From NCBI GenBank assembly GCA_021739625.1, contig JAIPBJ010000029.1, positions 1 through 34,882 on the forward strand: DNA of 34,882 bases. Reading direction: 5' to 3'. Below, in pieces: positions 1-8,364 of this stretch. How positions within the stretch are numbered: position 1 is the first letter of the stretch; each line of letters opens with the position of its first letter. The DNA comes from Flavobacteriales bacterium. Its GTDB lineage: Bacteria; Bacteroidota; Bacteroidia; UBA10329. The notes beneath the pieces are model-generated. The model made no database searches and had not been told where the DNA came from. It saw only the letters and a program-made list of their open reading frames with translations. The translations under genes and the position numbers were made by a program.

Positions 1-10
1 GAACAGCCAC

Positions 11-304
11 ATGCGCAAGCACCGTTATTACAAGTCGGCATTGGCCCGCGACATCGGAATGCATTATGAGACGGTGGTGAACTTCATGCGCAGGCCTGAC
101 AACAAGGTGTCCTACCTCTGGCGCATCTGCCATGCGCTGCGATACAACTTCTTCGCTGACCTCGCGGCCCAGCTGCCGCCCACAATGCCCAGCGCACCCA
201 ACGCCAAGGACGCCCGCATTGCCGAACTGGAGCTTCAGCTGAGGGAAATGGCCATAGAGCGCGACACGCTGCAACGCATAGTGGAGGTGCTTCGGCCGAA
301 ATAG
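11..304 (+). CDS. Small HTH/coiled-coil protein, probably XRE-like, 5' end possibly outside window
   Basis: Encodes 97 residues from the first ATG, but the frame is open to the left edge (codons for N-S-H precede the Met), so the true start may lie upstream. The first 45 residues look like a Cro/XRE-type helix-turn-helix (SALARDIGMHYETVVNFM), followed by a segment ending RICHALRYNFFADLAAQLP. Small Bacteroidota HTH proteins often end their HTH domain with a similar pattern. Residues about 67-94 form an amphipathic coiled coil (ARIAELELQLREMAIERD), suggesting oligomerisation. A DNA-binding regulator is inferred from this arrangement only. No partner gene is visible because the window begins here. 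Confidence 0.6.
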   Translation: MRKHRYYKSALARDIGMHYETVVNFMRRPDNKVSYLWRICHALRYNFFADLAAQLPPTMPSAPNAKDARIAELELQLREMAIERDTLQRIVEVLRPK

Positions 305-349
305 GCGGACGACCGAATTTAATGGCATGGACTGCGGGGCATCCCCCTA

Positions 350-378
350 TTTTCCATTCCCCCATTTTCCATTTTCCT
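350..378. repeat. Short tandem array, TTTTCCA-type 7-8 bp words
   Basis: Four consecutive words TTTTCCA, TTCCCCCA, TTTTCCA and TTTTCCT fill 350-378, between the first gene and the TPR-SpoIIE gene. The period (7, once 8) matches the other intergenic word arrays in this window, but the word differs. The rest of 305-456 shows no gene. Confidence 0.6.
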
Positions 379-456
379 CCCCTTCCTTTGCGCACCGAAC
401 TTCGCGCCACCCTCCCCCGTCCCCACATCCCATTTCCCTGATTAGTTTAGCTGTCG

Positions 457-2823
457 ATGAATCGCATCCGCATATTGCTACTGGCAGGGGCCATTTCGGT
501 GGGGGCTGCCGCCCATGCCCAGCAGGCAGAGGTGGACAGTCTGCAGCGGTTGCTCAATGGCAGCTTGGCCGCCAAGGGCACCAAGGCCGACTCGGTGCGC
601 ATCTCCGTGCTTGTGCAGACCAGCGAGCTGCTGCTGCGCATAGACCCTGCCCGTTCGCTCGATATGAGCAAGGAGGCGCTGCGCCTCAGCATCACCACGG
701 GCCACAATGCCTACATCAGCCATATCTATAACAACACCGGCACCGCCAACCGCATTCAGGGCAACTATGGGAAGGCCATCAGCTTTCACACCAACGCGCT
801 GGAGAACGACCGCAAGCGGGGCAACCGCGCAGGCGAGGCGCTGTCGCTCAACAATCTGGGCAACGTCTATCTGAAGCAGGGCAAGTACCGCGATGCCATC
901 AGCAGCTACGAGCGGTCGCTCGACATACGGCAGGACCTCAACGACAACGAGGGCGTGGCCGCATCGCTCAACAACCTCGGCATGGTCTATAAGAACCAGG
1001 GCGACCACGACCGCGCCCTGTCCTACTATCAGAACGCGCTCAAGATATTCGAGCAGCAGAAGGACCGCGTGGGGCGTGCCAATGCGCTCAACAACATCGG
1101 TATCGTACACCGCAGCAACGGCAATGCCGAGAAGGCGCTGAAGGTGTTCATGGAGGCCCTTGCCGAATTCGAGAAACTGGGCAACAGGGTGGGCGAGGCC
1201 AACACGCTCAACAACATCGGCAACATCTATTTCCAACAGGCCAAGCACGACCAGGCACTGGAGTTCTACGAGAAGTCATATTCCGTGAGCGAGAAGGTGG
1301 GCGATGTGCACTCCATGGCCAGCAAGCTGGGCAACATGGCAGGTGTCTATCTCGTGCGGGGCGATAAGGACAAGGCCGTGAAGACCGCCCACCGCGCCCT
1401 CGAACTGCAGGAGCGGATAGGGGACGAGCAGGGGCAGATCAGCACGCTCAACAATATAGGCGCATATTATCTGGAGGAAAAGGACTATGACCTCGCCCTC
1501 GGCAATTTTCTCAAGGCCGAGAAACTGGTGAAACGCACAGGCGACCGCAGCTATTCGGCCATCACGCTCACCTCCATCGGGCAGGTCTATCAGCAGCAGG
1601 GCCAGCACCGCAAGGCGCTCGACTACCTCACCCGGGCCATGCGCGAGGCCCGCACCAGCGGCAACAGCAGCGCCATGCTCACCGCCTATTCGGCCCTTGG
1701 CGAGACCCATGCCGCCCTTGGCGACTACAAGCAGAGCTATGCCAGCGAGCAGGCGCGCAAGCAGTTGCAGGACAGCCTCGACAGGTCGAGCAGCACCCGC
1801 GACCTCGCACAGATGCAGGCCCGTTTCGAGACCGAGCGCAAGCAGCGCGAGATTGAGATGCTGAACAAGGAGAATGAGGTGAATCAGCTCCGCATGGCCA
1901 AGCAGCGCATGGTGCGCAATCTCATCCTCGTCCTCTCATTGCTCATTCTGGTCACCCTCATCCTCATCTATGCCCGCTACCGCGCCAAGCAGCGCGCAAA
2001 CGTGGTGCTCGAAGGCAAGAATCGCGAAATAGAGGCCCAGAAGGTCATTGTCGAAGAGAAGAACTGGGCCATCACCTCCAGCATCGAATATGCCAAGCGC
2101 ATTCAGGACGCCATCATGCCCACCATGGCGCAGATCCGCGAAGTACTTCCCGAAAGCTTCGTCTATTATCGTCCCAAGGAGATAGTGAGTGGCGATTTCT
2201 ACTGGTTCTCGCACCTGAACGGGCAGACCTACCTCGCAGCCGTGGACTGCACCGGCCATGGCGTGCCCGGTGCCTTCATGAGCATGATAGGCAACGACCA
2301 TCTCAACCAGATAGTCAATGTGGAACTGGTGAGCCGGCCCGACCACATCCTCAACCGCCTGCACGAGGAGATTCAGGTGACCCTCAAACAGAAGCACGGG
2401 GTGAGCGAGAACCATGACGGCATGGACGTGGCCCTCTGCGCCATCGACCGCCAGAAGGGTGTCCTCCTGTTCGCATCTGCCAACCGCTACCTCTATTTTA
2501 TCAGAGACAATGAGCTCACCGAGATTAAGGGCGATCACTTCAACATCGGTGGGGTGATGCACGAGGATGTGCGCAGATACAACCTTCACCAGCAGGACCT
2601 GCGGCCGGGCGACACCTTCTATATTTTCTCCGATGGCGTATCAGACCAGTTCGGGGGCACCAATTCCAAGAAGTTCGGCTACAGGCGGCTGCGCGAACTG
2701 TTGATGGAGATGCACGCGATGCCAATGGACGCCCAGCGTGCCTTCTTCGAAAAGAACCTCTTAGAGTGGATGGGTTCCGGAGATCAGATAGACGACTTCC
2801 TACTGATCGGGGTCAGCGTCTGA
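457..2823 (+). CDS. TPR-repeat SpoIIE/PP2C-type serine phosphatase
   Basis: 788 residues. A signal peptide (residues 1-21, ending AHA) is followed by about nine tetratricopeptide repeats (about 85-440) carrying the recurring LNNIGxxY core. Next come a coiled coil (about 445-485), one membrane helix (about 487-506), a second coiled coil, and a cytoplasmic SpoIIE phosphatase domain (about 545-788). Metal-binding motifs are intact: SGDFYW, DCTGHGVPGA, SDGVSDQ and a terminal DQIDDF. The architecture predicts a periplasmic TPR sensor driving a PP2C-type protein phosphatase across the inner membrane. In the family such enzymes dephosphorylate anti-sigma-factor antagonists or similar partners; none is encoded nearby. 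The 3' end overlaps the convergent gene by 24 bp. A paralogue of the same architecture lies at 25296-27575. Confidence 0.9.
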   Translation: MNRIRILLLAGAISVGAAAHAQQAEVDSLQRLLNGSLAAKGTKADSVRISVLVQTSELLLRIDPARSLDMSKEALRLSITTGHNAYISHIYNNTGTANRIQGNYGKAISFHTNALENDRKRGNRAGEALSLNNLGNVYLKQGKYRDAISSYERSLDIRQDLNDNEGVAASLNNLGMVYKNQGDHDRALSYYQNALKIFEQQKDRVGRANALNNIGIVHRSNGNAEKALKVFMEALAEFEKLGNRVGEANTLNNIGNIYFQQAKHDQALEFYEKSYSVSEKVGDVHSMASKLGNMAGVYLVRGDKDKAVKTAHRALELQERIGDEQGQISTLNNIGAYYLEEKDYDLALGNFLKAEKLVKRTGDRSYSAITLTSIGQVYQQQGQHRKALDYLTRAMREARTSGNSSAMLTAYSALGETHAALGDYKQSYASEQARKQLQDSLDRSSSTRDLAQMQARFETERKQREIEMLNKENEVNQLRMAKQRMVRNLILVLSLLILVTLILIYARYRAKQRANVVLEGKNREIEAQKVIVEEKNWAITSSIEYAKRIQDAIMPTMAQIREVLPESFVYYRPKEIVSGDFYWFSHLNGQTYLAAVDCTGHGVPGAFMSMIGNDHLNQIVNVELVSRPDHILNRLHEEIQVTLKQKHGVSENHDGMDVALCAIDRQKGVLLFASANRYLYFIRDNELTEIKGDHFNIGGVMHEDVRRYNLHQQDLRPGDTFYIFSDGVSDQFGGTNSKKFGYRRLRELLMEMHAMPMDAQRAFFEKNLLEWMGSGDQIDDFLLIGVSV

Positions 2824-3507
2824 CACCCCCAGTGTTGCCGCCCTCCGCTCCACAAAGCCGAGCAGCACCTGATAGCTCTCGTTCTCCGAGTCCCAGTTCC
2901 TGCGCTGTGCAAGCAGTTCGAAATAGTGGACGAGTTCCTCTGCACTGCGCGAGTTGTTCAGCTTGATTACCGCATCACCGAAATCTGAGGCATTGCCCGC
3001 GAACAGATTGCGGATGATCCCGAACTTCTCGTTCAGCGGAATGCCCGACTGAAGGTCGCTGATGGGCTTGTTGTTCAACCTTCCCGCGAGAATGTTCAGG
3101 TCATTCGCCTTCTCGACCTTCACTGCTGTGTGGGCGTTCTCCTTGGCAACAGGCTCCTTTGGAATTGCCGGGGCCACCGTCTTCCTCACCTCGGGGATGT
3201 GCCGCTCTTCCGCCACCGGAGTTGCCACCGTTGCAGCAACGGGCTGCGCGATGGGCGCTTCTTCAACTGGCGCTGCCTGCATCGGTACCTCTGCGGCCGC
3301 CATCGGAGTCTCCTTCACCGGGGCAGGTGCCGGTGCTTCAATGGCCACGGGCTGCCCAACAGGCAAGGACATCCCCAGCACCACATCATAGCACTGCCGC
3401 AGTTCGCCAAGAAGCAGGTCGCGCGAGAGGGCAGAAGGATGACTGCTCAGTTGGGCCATGCGCTCACCGATGCGCTGCAGGTGTGAATCGAGGTTGCTCT
3501 TTGACAT
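2800..3507 (-). CDS. Conserved Bacteroidota protein of unknown function with Pro/Ala-rich linker
   Basis: 235 residues in three parts. The N-terminal helical segment is about 1-50. A low-complexity Ala/Pro/Val/Glu linker runs about 52-125. The C-terminal domain (about 135-225) contains LNEKFGIIRNLFAGNASDF and an ending of type YQVLLGFVERR. The last part resembles a domain common in Bacteroidota proteins of unknown function; I recognise the pattern but not a role. There is no signal peptide or membrane segment, so it is probably cytoplasmic. It is divergent from tdk and has a near-ideal Bacteroidota promoter at 3581-3611. Its end overlaps the convergent TPR-SpoIIE gene by 24 bp. Confidence 0.8.
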   Translation of the reverse strand: MSKSNLDSHLQRIGERMAQLSSHPSALSRDLLLGELRQCYDVVLGMSLPVGQPVAIEAPAPAPVKETPMAAAEVPMQAAPVEEAPIAQPVAATVATPVAEERHIPEVRKTVAPAIPKEPVAKENAHTAVKVEKANDLNILAGRLNNKPISDLQSGIPLNEKFGIIRNLFAGNASDFGDAVIKLNNSRSAEELVHYFELLAQRRNWDSENESYQVLLGFVERRAATLGVSDADPDQ

Positions 3508-3541
3508 GGGACTGCTTTCAGAATGAGAAACGCATTTGCGT

Positions 3542-3549
3542 TAGATTTG
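3542..3549 (+). promoter_or_regulatory. Possible -7 box for thymidine kinase
   Basis: TAGATTTG matches the TAnnTTTG -7 element. The -33 side is weak (TTTC at 3516-3519, 22 bp upstream). It would give a leader of about 55 nt before the start at 3613. Confidence 0.3.
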
Positions 3550-3580
3550 TGAAGTAGGATCTGCCCCTAAGGGCGTCCCA

Positions 3581-3611
3581 CAAAGCTAAAGACCCTATCC
3601 CAACGCCCAAA
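3581..3611 (-). promoter_or_regulatory. Bacteroidota-type promoter for the 235-residue gene
   Basis: On the minus strand TTTG (3611-3608), exactly 19 bp, then TAGCTTTG (3588-3581). This matches the TTTG-N19-TAnnTTTG consensus fully. Transcription would begin near 3574, leaving a leader of about 65 nt before the ATG at 3507. The -33 box lies immediately next to the tdk start codon. Confidence 0.6.
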
Positions 3612-3612
3612 G

Positions 3613-4197
3613 ATGTTTCTGGAGAATTCGCGTGATGCGCAAGGCAGGAAAGGGTGGATCGAAGTGGTCTGCGGCTCCATGTTCTCAGGCAAGACAGAGG
3701 AACTCATCCGCAGGCTCAAACGCGCACAGTTCGCCCGTCAGCGTGTGGAGATCTTCAAACCCGAGATCGACCGCAGATATGACGAGACGGCCGTGGTCTC
3801 GCACGACAGCAATTCCATTCCCAGCACCCCTGTTCCTGCTTCGTCCAACATCATATTGATGGCCGATAATGTGGATGTGGTGGGCATAGACGAGGCCCAG
3901 TTCTTCGACATGGGCCTTGTGGATGTGTGCAACCAACTGGCCGCAAGCGGTGTGCGGGTCATTGTGGCAGGTCTCGATATGGACTTCAGGGGCAAGCCGT
4001 TCGGTCCCATCCCTCATTTGATGGCCACAGCAGAGTATGTGACCAAGGTACACGCCATCTGCATGAGATGCGGTGAACTCGCCAACCATTCGCACCGCCT
4101 CGACTCGGACGAACGTCTTGTCAAACTTGGAGAAAAGGACAGCTATGAGCCGCTGTGCCGCTCATGCTTCAACAGCTTCACGCAAGGGCAGGACTGA
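3613..4197 (+). CDS. tdk: Thymidine kinase (type II, TK1-like)
   Basis: 194 residues, the usual length for bacterial type II thymidine kinase, which phosphorylates thymidine to dTMP with ATP in the pyrimidine salvage pathway. The P-loop GSMFSGKT is at 21-28. The Walker B/catalytic segment GIDEAQFF is at 91-98, with Glu94 the expected catalytic base. The lasso-side motif [13 protein letters not shown] is at 120-132. The structural zinc site is formed by CMRC (150-153) and CRSC (182-185). All family motifs are present, so it should be active. It is transcribed divergently from the 235-residue gene, with a 105-bp shared promoter region. Confidence 0.95.
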   Translation: MFLENSRDAQGRKGWIEVVCGSMFSGKTEELIRRLKRAQFARQRVEIFKPEIDRRYDETAVVSHDSNSIPSTPVPASSNIILMADNVDVVGIDEAQFFDMGLVDVCNQLAASGVRVIVAGLDMDFRGKPFGPIPHLMATAEYVTKVHAICMRCGELANHSHRLDSDERLVKLGEKDSYEPLCRSCFNSFTQGQD

Positions 4198-4210
4198 CCC
4201 GCCCGCACGA

Positions 4211-4444
4211 TCAGTTGCAGGTGGATGCCGCACCGAGCCCCTTCTTCCGCTCTCCGCAATCATAGCAATCGGTTCCGCAGTCGCATACGCTGAAGGACGA
4301 ACCACTGCCGCCATCGTCACACGCACCGTCATAAGCGTAGGTGCAGGTGTTGTCGCAGACGGTCTTGACACACGAACTCGTCAGTGTCATGCCAATGAAC
4401 AGAAGCGAACCGATGAAAAGATGGGGTAGTGTACGATGGCTCAT
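4211..4444 (-). CDS. Tiny Cys-rich lipoprotein with a DGxCDDGG-type motif
   Basis: 77 residues. A hydrophobic signal ends in LTSSC, giving a probable lipidated Cys25 (Thr at -3 is atypical but tolerated). The mature part has eight further cysteines in a pattern C-x3-C-x7-CDDGG ... C-x-C-GTDC-x2-CGER. The CDDGG...GTDCxDCG core is a small disulfide-rich motif that I recognise from otherwise unrelated secreted proteins of bacteria and eukaryotic microbes; its role is not known to me. It is convergent with tdk, 13 bp away. CAAAAATA at 4487-4494 gives a minus-strand TATTTTTG, a plausible -7 box about 40 bp upstream of the ATG. Confidence 0.65.
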   Translation of the reverse strand: MSHRTLPHLFIGSLLFIGMTLTSSCVKTVCDNTCTYAYDGACDDGGSGSSFSVCDCGTDCYDCGERKKGLGAASTCN

Positions 4445-4762
4445 GGTAGGTTGGAATTTGATTGTGCGAGTTCATCGCGCACTGTTCAAAAATAGGTGAG
4501 GGACACTTTCAAATTGCAGATGGATCAACAAAGCCACAACAATTTTTTTCCGACAGCCAAATTGGCGGTCGCAAGTGCCCAGAAAATCCTGTTGGAGGCC
4601 CGGTCGGTCCTGTTCCGAAAGCAAGCGTGGAACGTTTTGTGAGATATGGTCTTGGCCACTGCACCGAAGGATGGGTGCTTAACCGTTGAATCAGCCCCGA
4701 TCAGTCGCTCGTCTTTTCCGATCACATCCGAACCGGCTCAGTTCCCTTCTATAATAAGGACA
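4445..4762. other. Intergenic stretch without a supported gene
   Basis: 318 bp between the Cys-rich lipoprotein and the DUF2147 gene. Apart from the putative TATTTTTG -7 box (minus strand, 4494-4487), nothing was recognised. Short ORFs exist on both strands, but none has a start signal, conserved motif or signal peptide. Confidence 0.5.
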
Positions 4763-5200
4763 CTATTCGGCAGGGAGCCAGGTCTGCGTGCGATAGAGGA
4801 AGGCGATATAGCCACGCACCTGAAGCTTGCCGTTCTCCACCCAGATCTTGCCGCGATAGACCTTTCCGTTCTCAGGGTCAAGGATGTCGCCACTGGCCCA
4901 CTCCTGCCCATCCTTCACCATGTTTCGGATCACCTCAAGCCCTCGCACAGGCTTGCCATGGCGCGGGTCGTCCTTCGCACATTTGTCGCATTTCGGATTC
5001 GGTTCGGGCGGATCGAACAGGTCTAGCACCTTACCGTGCAGCTTGCCGCCCTTCTCAAATATCTCTACCACAGATTTCACCTTGCCCGTGGCATCGTCCA
5101 CAGTTTTCCATTTGCCCACGGGTGTGGTGCGCTGCGCTGACGCAGCAACAGAAATAAGTGCAAAGAGCAGGGAAGCGAGCAGGAGTCTCACCTTGTTCAA
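4763..5200 (-). CDS. DUF2147 family secreted protein
   Basis: About 145 residues. A signal peptide (LLLASLLFALISVAASAQ) is followed by a DUF2147 domain: GKWKTVDDATGKVKSVVEI, the central CDKCAKDD, and the C-terminal VRGYIAFLYRTQTWL. DUF2147 proteins are periplasmic or outer-membrane-associated small beta-rich proteins of uncertain function. No ATG is available: translation starts either at TTG (5200) or, giving a more standard signal peptide (MRLLLAS...), at GTG (5191). The start lies 4 bp after the stop of the upstream T9SS gene, so the two are probably one operon with translational coupling, which would explain the weak start codon. Confidence 0.85.
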   Translation of the reverse strand: MNKVRLLLASLLFALISVAASAQRTTPVGKWKTVDDATGKVKSVVEIFEKGGKLHGKVLDLFDPPEPNPKCDKCAKDDPRHGKPVRGLEVIRNMVKDGQEWASGDILDPENGKVYRGKIWVENGKLQVRGYIAFLYRTQTWLPAE

Positions 5201-5204
5201 CGAT

Positions 5205-5906
5205 TTATCGGGCCACTGAGAACCTTTTGGTCTGAATCTCCTGTCCGTTGACCGTCAGACGGTAGAGGTACATTCCTGCCGGCAGGGATGCCACATTCAC
5301 ATTGAGGCGGCCTTGCTGCCCGGTCAGGTTCAGGCTCTTCACTTTCACACCGAGCATCGAATAGATGTCTATCCGTCCCACACCTTCGCCCACTACATAA
5401 TCAATGAACAGGTCGTTGGCAGCAGGGTTGGGATAGGCCTTGGAGATATTGGGGCGGGCCGTTGCTCCCGGATCGTTGATTCCCACCGGACTGGCACTGA
5501 AACGGACAATGCTGCACACGGAATCGGCCTCGTTGGCCACGTTGAAAAAGCAGTATTTGAGGGACGAGATTCCTGCCTGTCCCTGAGGCATATAATCACC
5601 ATAGAATGCGTTGACACGCTCTCCTGGCTGCAAAGTGATGGATGTGGGTGACAGGGTGACTCCCGGTTCATAGCACTGGGCCCAACAGAAGTAGTTCAAA
5701 GTGCCCGGAACAATGGACACTTCCTGCGAGCGTACCTTCACCTCCACGGCACTTCCGCTGATGTTCTCAACCCCACCGGCAGCCTGAATGAAGGACGCAT
5801 CCGTATTGCCCCATACCTCCTGTGGCATCGAAACAACGGTGAGACTGTTCTGGGCAATTGCCCCACTGGCTGAGGCGATGATCAAGGCAGATAGAATTCT
5901 CTTCAT
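5205..5906 (-). CDS. Secreted protein with T9SS type A C-terminal sorting domain
   Basis: 233 residues from the ATG at 5906, chosen because it begins a clean signal peptide (MKRILSALIIASASGAIAQ); an ATG 24 bp upstream only adds an unlikely leader. The middle part (about 20-150) is a beta-rich domain of unknown type. The last 75 residues form a T9SS sorting domain: AYPNPAANDLFIDY, then IDIYSMLGVKVKS, then LPAGMYLYRLTVNG. It is expected to be exported to the periplasm and carried across the outer membrane by the type IX system. It is the first gene of a pair with the DUF2147 gene and is divergent from the Omp28-like gene. Confidence 0.85.
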   Translation of the reverse strand: MKRILSALIIASASGAIAQNSLTVVSMPQEVWGNTDASFIQAAGGVENISGSAVEVKVRSQEVSIVPGTLNYFCWAQCYEPGVTLSPTSITLQPGERVNAFYGDYMPQGQAGISSLKYCFFNVANEADSVCSIVRFSASPVGINDPGATARPNISKAYPNPAANDLFIDYVVGEGVGRIDIYSMLGVKVKSLNLTGQQGRLNVNVASLPAGMYLYRLTVNGQEIQTKRFSVAR

Positions 5907-5927
5907 AGTGCTTGGGGATAGAAGGAG

Positions 5928-5935
5928 CAAAGCTA
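5928..5935 (-). promoter_or_regulatory. -7 box for the T9SS/DUF2147 pair
   Basis: Minus strand TAGCTTTG, a full match to TAnnTTTG, 21 bp upstream of the ATG at 5906, predicting a short leader. The -33 region has no clean TTTG at 19 bp. Confidence 0.45.
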
Positions 5936-5991
5936 ATTATCATTTATCAATCCACTGTCCAATTTTGGTCGTTGCGTTGGGTTGATGTAGC

Positions 5992-5999
5992 TACATTCG
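5992..5999 (+). promoter_or_regulatory. Possible -7 box for the Omp28-like gene
   Basis: TACATTCG (one mismatch to TAnnTTTG) with a TTG 17 bp upstream at 5972-5974. It lies about 35 bp before the start codon at 6034, in the divergent spacer. Confidence 0.35.
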
Positions 6000-6033
6000 A
6001 CCCCTCAGAAACAAACTCAATAAATCTTCTCAG

Positions 6034-7779
6034 ATGAAAAGAACAATACTCGTTTCAGCGATGACATGTTTCGGTGTTGCCGCCTTTGCCCAGACCTTTG
6101 TAAGCACCACCGCAGAGAACCGCAACGTGGTGCTTGAGGAATTCACAGGAATCAATTGTCAGTACTGCCCTGACGGTCACAAGATCGCCAATCAGATCAA
6201 GGCCGGCAATCCGTCCAACGTGGTGCTTGTGAACGTCCATGTCGGTGGTTATGCCACACCAAGTGCCGGGCAGATCGACCTCCGCACCAACTTTGGAACA
6301 GCGCTTGACAATCAGGCAGCTGTGGAGGGATACCCTGCCGGCACTGTGAACCGCCACGTGTTCCCTGGTCTGGCTACCGGAACCGCAATGGGTAGGGGAG
6401 ATTGGAACAATGCCGCCAATCAGACATTGAACATGGCCTCACCGGTGAATGTGGCCGCCCGTGCCACCATCGATCTGACCACGCGGGTACTTACTGTTGT
6501 GGTGGAGGCCTATTACACAGGCACCAGCAGCGCCAGCACCAATAAGTTGACCGTTGCCCTGCTCCAGAACAATATCGAGGGCACGCAGTCAGGTGCAAGC
6601 CTCAATCCCACTGCCATACTGCCCAATGGCAACTACAACCACATGCATGCCCTGCGCCATTTCCTGACCGGACAGTGGGGCGCCACCATCAGCAATACTT
6701 CTACAGGATCTTTTTTCACCGAGACCTACACATACGAGATACCTGCGGCCATCCGGAGTTTGCCGGTCCTTCTGCCCGACCTCGAAGTGGCCGTCTATGT
6801 GGCCGAAGGCAATCAGGAGATCCTTTCCGGAAACATGGCCGAACTGACGTTCATCTCTCCCAACGCGGTGGATGCGCTTCCATTCGAAGCCATTGTTCCT
6901 GATTATCTCTGTGACAATGAGTTGAATGCTACTGTGAAGATTCAGAATATGGGCAGTCAGACGCTCACCAGTCTTGACGTGCTTTATTCGGTGAACGGTG
7001 GACCTGCAGGTACTTACAATTGGACCGGGAGTCTTCCAACGGCCAGCATCGCCAGCATCGACCTTCCTGCCATTTCGTTCACCCATTTTGAGGAGAACAC
7101 GCTTTGGGTGGCCACGCAGAATCCCAATGGTCAGTTCGACCCTATCAGTGCCAATGACATTGTGATGGTTGATTTCCTGCCAGCAAGGAACTCCGGCAAT
7201 CAGGTCACCCTTACCTTGACCACGGATAACTATGGCAGCGAGACCAGTTGGCTGTTGAAAGACCCAAGCGGCAGCACCATCGCCTCAGGTGGATCCTATG
7301 GCAACAACGCCACCGTCACAGAGAACTTCACTCTGCAGAACGGATGTCACGAGTTCATTATCAATGATGAGTTCGGTGATGGCATCTGCTGCGGATATGG
7401 CAATGGTTCTTATACCTTGACCAGCGGAGCCCAGACCCTCTATGATGGCGGTCAGTTCGCTGCACAGGAAGTGCGCCTGTTCAACGTGGGCGGTGTCGCA
7501 GGATTGGAAGATATGGAGATCCTCACCGGCCTCAGCATCTATCCCAATCCATTCACAGACAACGCCACGTTGCGTTTTGAACTTGCAGAAGACGCACAGG
7601 TGGCCATCTCAGTCCGCAATGTGCTCGGTCAGACCCTTGTTGACCGTCAGTTGGGCCATCTGTCCGCAGGAACGCATTCGCAGCAGATCGCATCAAACGG
7701 CCTTGCTCCGGGCATCTATATGGTATCACTTTTGGTAGATGGTCAGCAGCGCACAGTGCGTGTAAGTGTGAGCAAATAA
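6034..7779 (+). CDS. Omp28-like protein with T9SS type A sorting domain
   Basis: 581 residues. The signal peptide ends AFAQ (20). Residues about 28-270 match the Omp28-related family: NVVLEEFTGINCQYCPDGHK with a CxxC pair (C42, C45) in a thioredoxin-like context, then a VEGYPAGTVNR segment resembling a cis-Pro loop. A central Ig-like region (about 285-375) precedes a domain (about 388-490) with EFGDGICCGYGNGSY, a disulfide-bearing beta module common in secreted Bacteroidota proteins. The end (about 500-581) is a T9SS sorting domain (LSIYPNPFTDNATL; GLAPGIYMVSL). It is therefore predicted to reach the cell surface. It is followed by a TlpA-type thioredoxin and a DUF6029 barrel, the three likely acting together. 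Confidence 0.9.
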   Translation: MKRTILVSAMTCFGVAAFAQTFVSTTAENRNVVLEEFTGINCQYCPDGHKIANQIKAGNPSNVVLVNVHVGGYATPSAGQIDLRTNFGTALDNQAAVEGYPAGTVNRHVFPGLATGTAMGRGDWNNAANQTLNMASPVNVAARATIDLTTRVLTVVVEAYYTGTSSASTNKLTVALLQNNIEGTQSGASLNPTAILPNGNYNHMHALRHFLTGQWGATISNTSTGSFFTETYTYEIPAAIRSLPVLLPDLEVAVYVAEGNQEILSGNMAELTFISPNAVDALPFEAIVPDYLCDNELNATVKIQNMGSQTLTSLDVLYSVNGGPAGTYNWTGSLPTASIASIDLPAISFTHFEENTLWVATQNPNGQFDPISANDIVMVDFLPARNSGNQVTLTLTTDNYGSETSWLLKDPSGSTIASGGSYGNNATVTENFTLQNGCHEFIINDEFGDGICCGYGNGSYTLTSGAQTLYDGGQFAAQEVRLFNVGGVAGLEDMEILTGLSIYPNPFTDNATLRFELAEDAQVAISVRNVLGQTLVDRQLGHLSAGTHSQQIASNGLAPGIYMVSLLVDGQQRTVRVSVSK

Positions 7780-7799
7780 TCTTCAATTATTGAACATTC

Positions 7800-7841
7800 A
7801 AAAGGCCGCAATCTGGAATCCCCTTCCGGTTGCGGCCTTTT
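7800..7841. terminator. Strong inverted repeat between the Omp28-like and tlpA-type genes
   Basis: AAAAGGCCGCAA (7800-7811) and TTGCGGCCTTTT (7830-7841) form a perfect 12-bp stem with an 18-nt loop and an A tract / T tract, a classic bidirectional intrinsic terminator shape. It sits 20 bp after the Omp28-like stop but only 16 bp before the next start codon, so it lies in the leader of the downstream gene unless transcription of that gene starts after the hairpin. Confidence 0.75.
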
Positions 7842-7857
7842 CACAGACCTTCGTTTC

Positions 7858-8364
7858 ATGAAAAAGACATGCGTTCTGGTGGCCATCATGGTGGTTTCCA
7901 ATCTTGCTCAGGCCCAGATTGCCAAGAAGGACTGGGATCTTCCATCCGTGAATGTGAAGACCTTGGACGGAAAGACCTTCAGCACAGGCGACCTTGACAA
8001 TGATGGCAAACCTATCATTATCAGTTTCTGGGCCACATGGTGCAAGCCCTGCGTGCTCGAACTGAGCACCATTGCAGAACTCTATGGCGACTGGCAGGAG
8101 GAGACCGGAGTGAAACTGGTCGCCATTTCCATTGATGATGCCCGTAACGTGGCCAAAGTACCGCCCTTCGTCAACGGAAAGGACTGGGATTATGAGGTCT
8201 ATCTTGACGCCAATGCCGATTTCAAACGTGCCATGAATGTGAACTCGGTGCCTCACACTTTTCTGCTCAATGGGCAGAAGCAAGTTGTGTTTCAGCACAA
8301 CGCATACGCTCCGGGAGATGAGAATCATCTCTATGAAAAGGTCAAAGCTCTGGTAGTGAAATGA
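7858..8364 (+). CDS. TlpA-family thiol-disulfide oxidoreductase
   Basis: 168 residues. The signal peptide (1-20, ending AQAQ) is followed by a thioredoxin fold of the TlpA/ResA class. The active site is WATWCKPC (Cys62, Cys65), and a cis-Pro loop NSVPHTF follows near residue 131. TlpA-type proteins are periplasmic and reduce or oxidise specific client cysteines; plausible clients here are the CxxC-bearing Omp28-like neighbour or the barrel downstream. Its stop overlaps the next start (ATGA, 8361-8364), so the DUF6029 gene is translationally coupled. An intrinsic-terminator-like hairpin lies directly upstream. Confidence 0.92.
   Translation: MKKTCVLVAIMVVSNLAQAQIAKKDWDLPSVNVKTLDGKTFSTGDLDNDGKPIIISFWATWCKPCVLELSTIAELYGDWQEETGVKLVAISIDDARNVAKVPPFVNGKDWDYEVYLDANADFKRAMNVNSVPHTFLLNGQKQVVFQHNAYAPGDENHLYEKVKALVVK

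Noticed and set aside
4525-4725. 66-codon minus-strand frame in the 4445-4762 spacer
   Set aside because: No ribosome-binding site, signal peptide or known motif; it could be chance in a short spacer.
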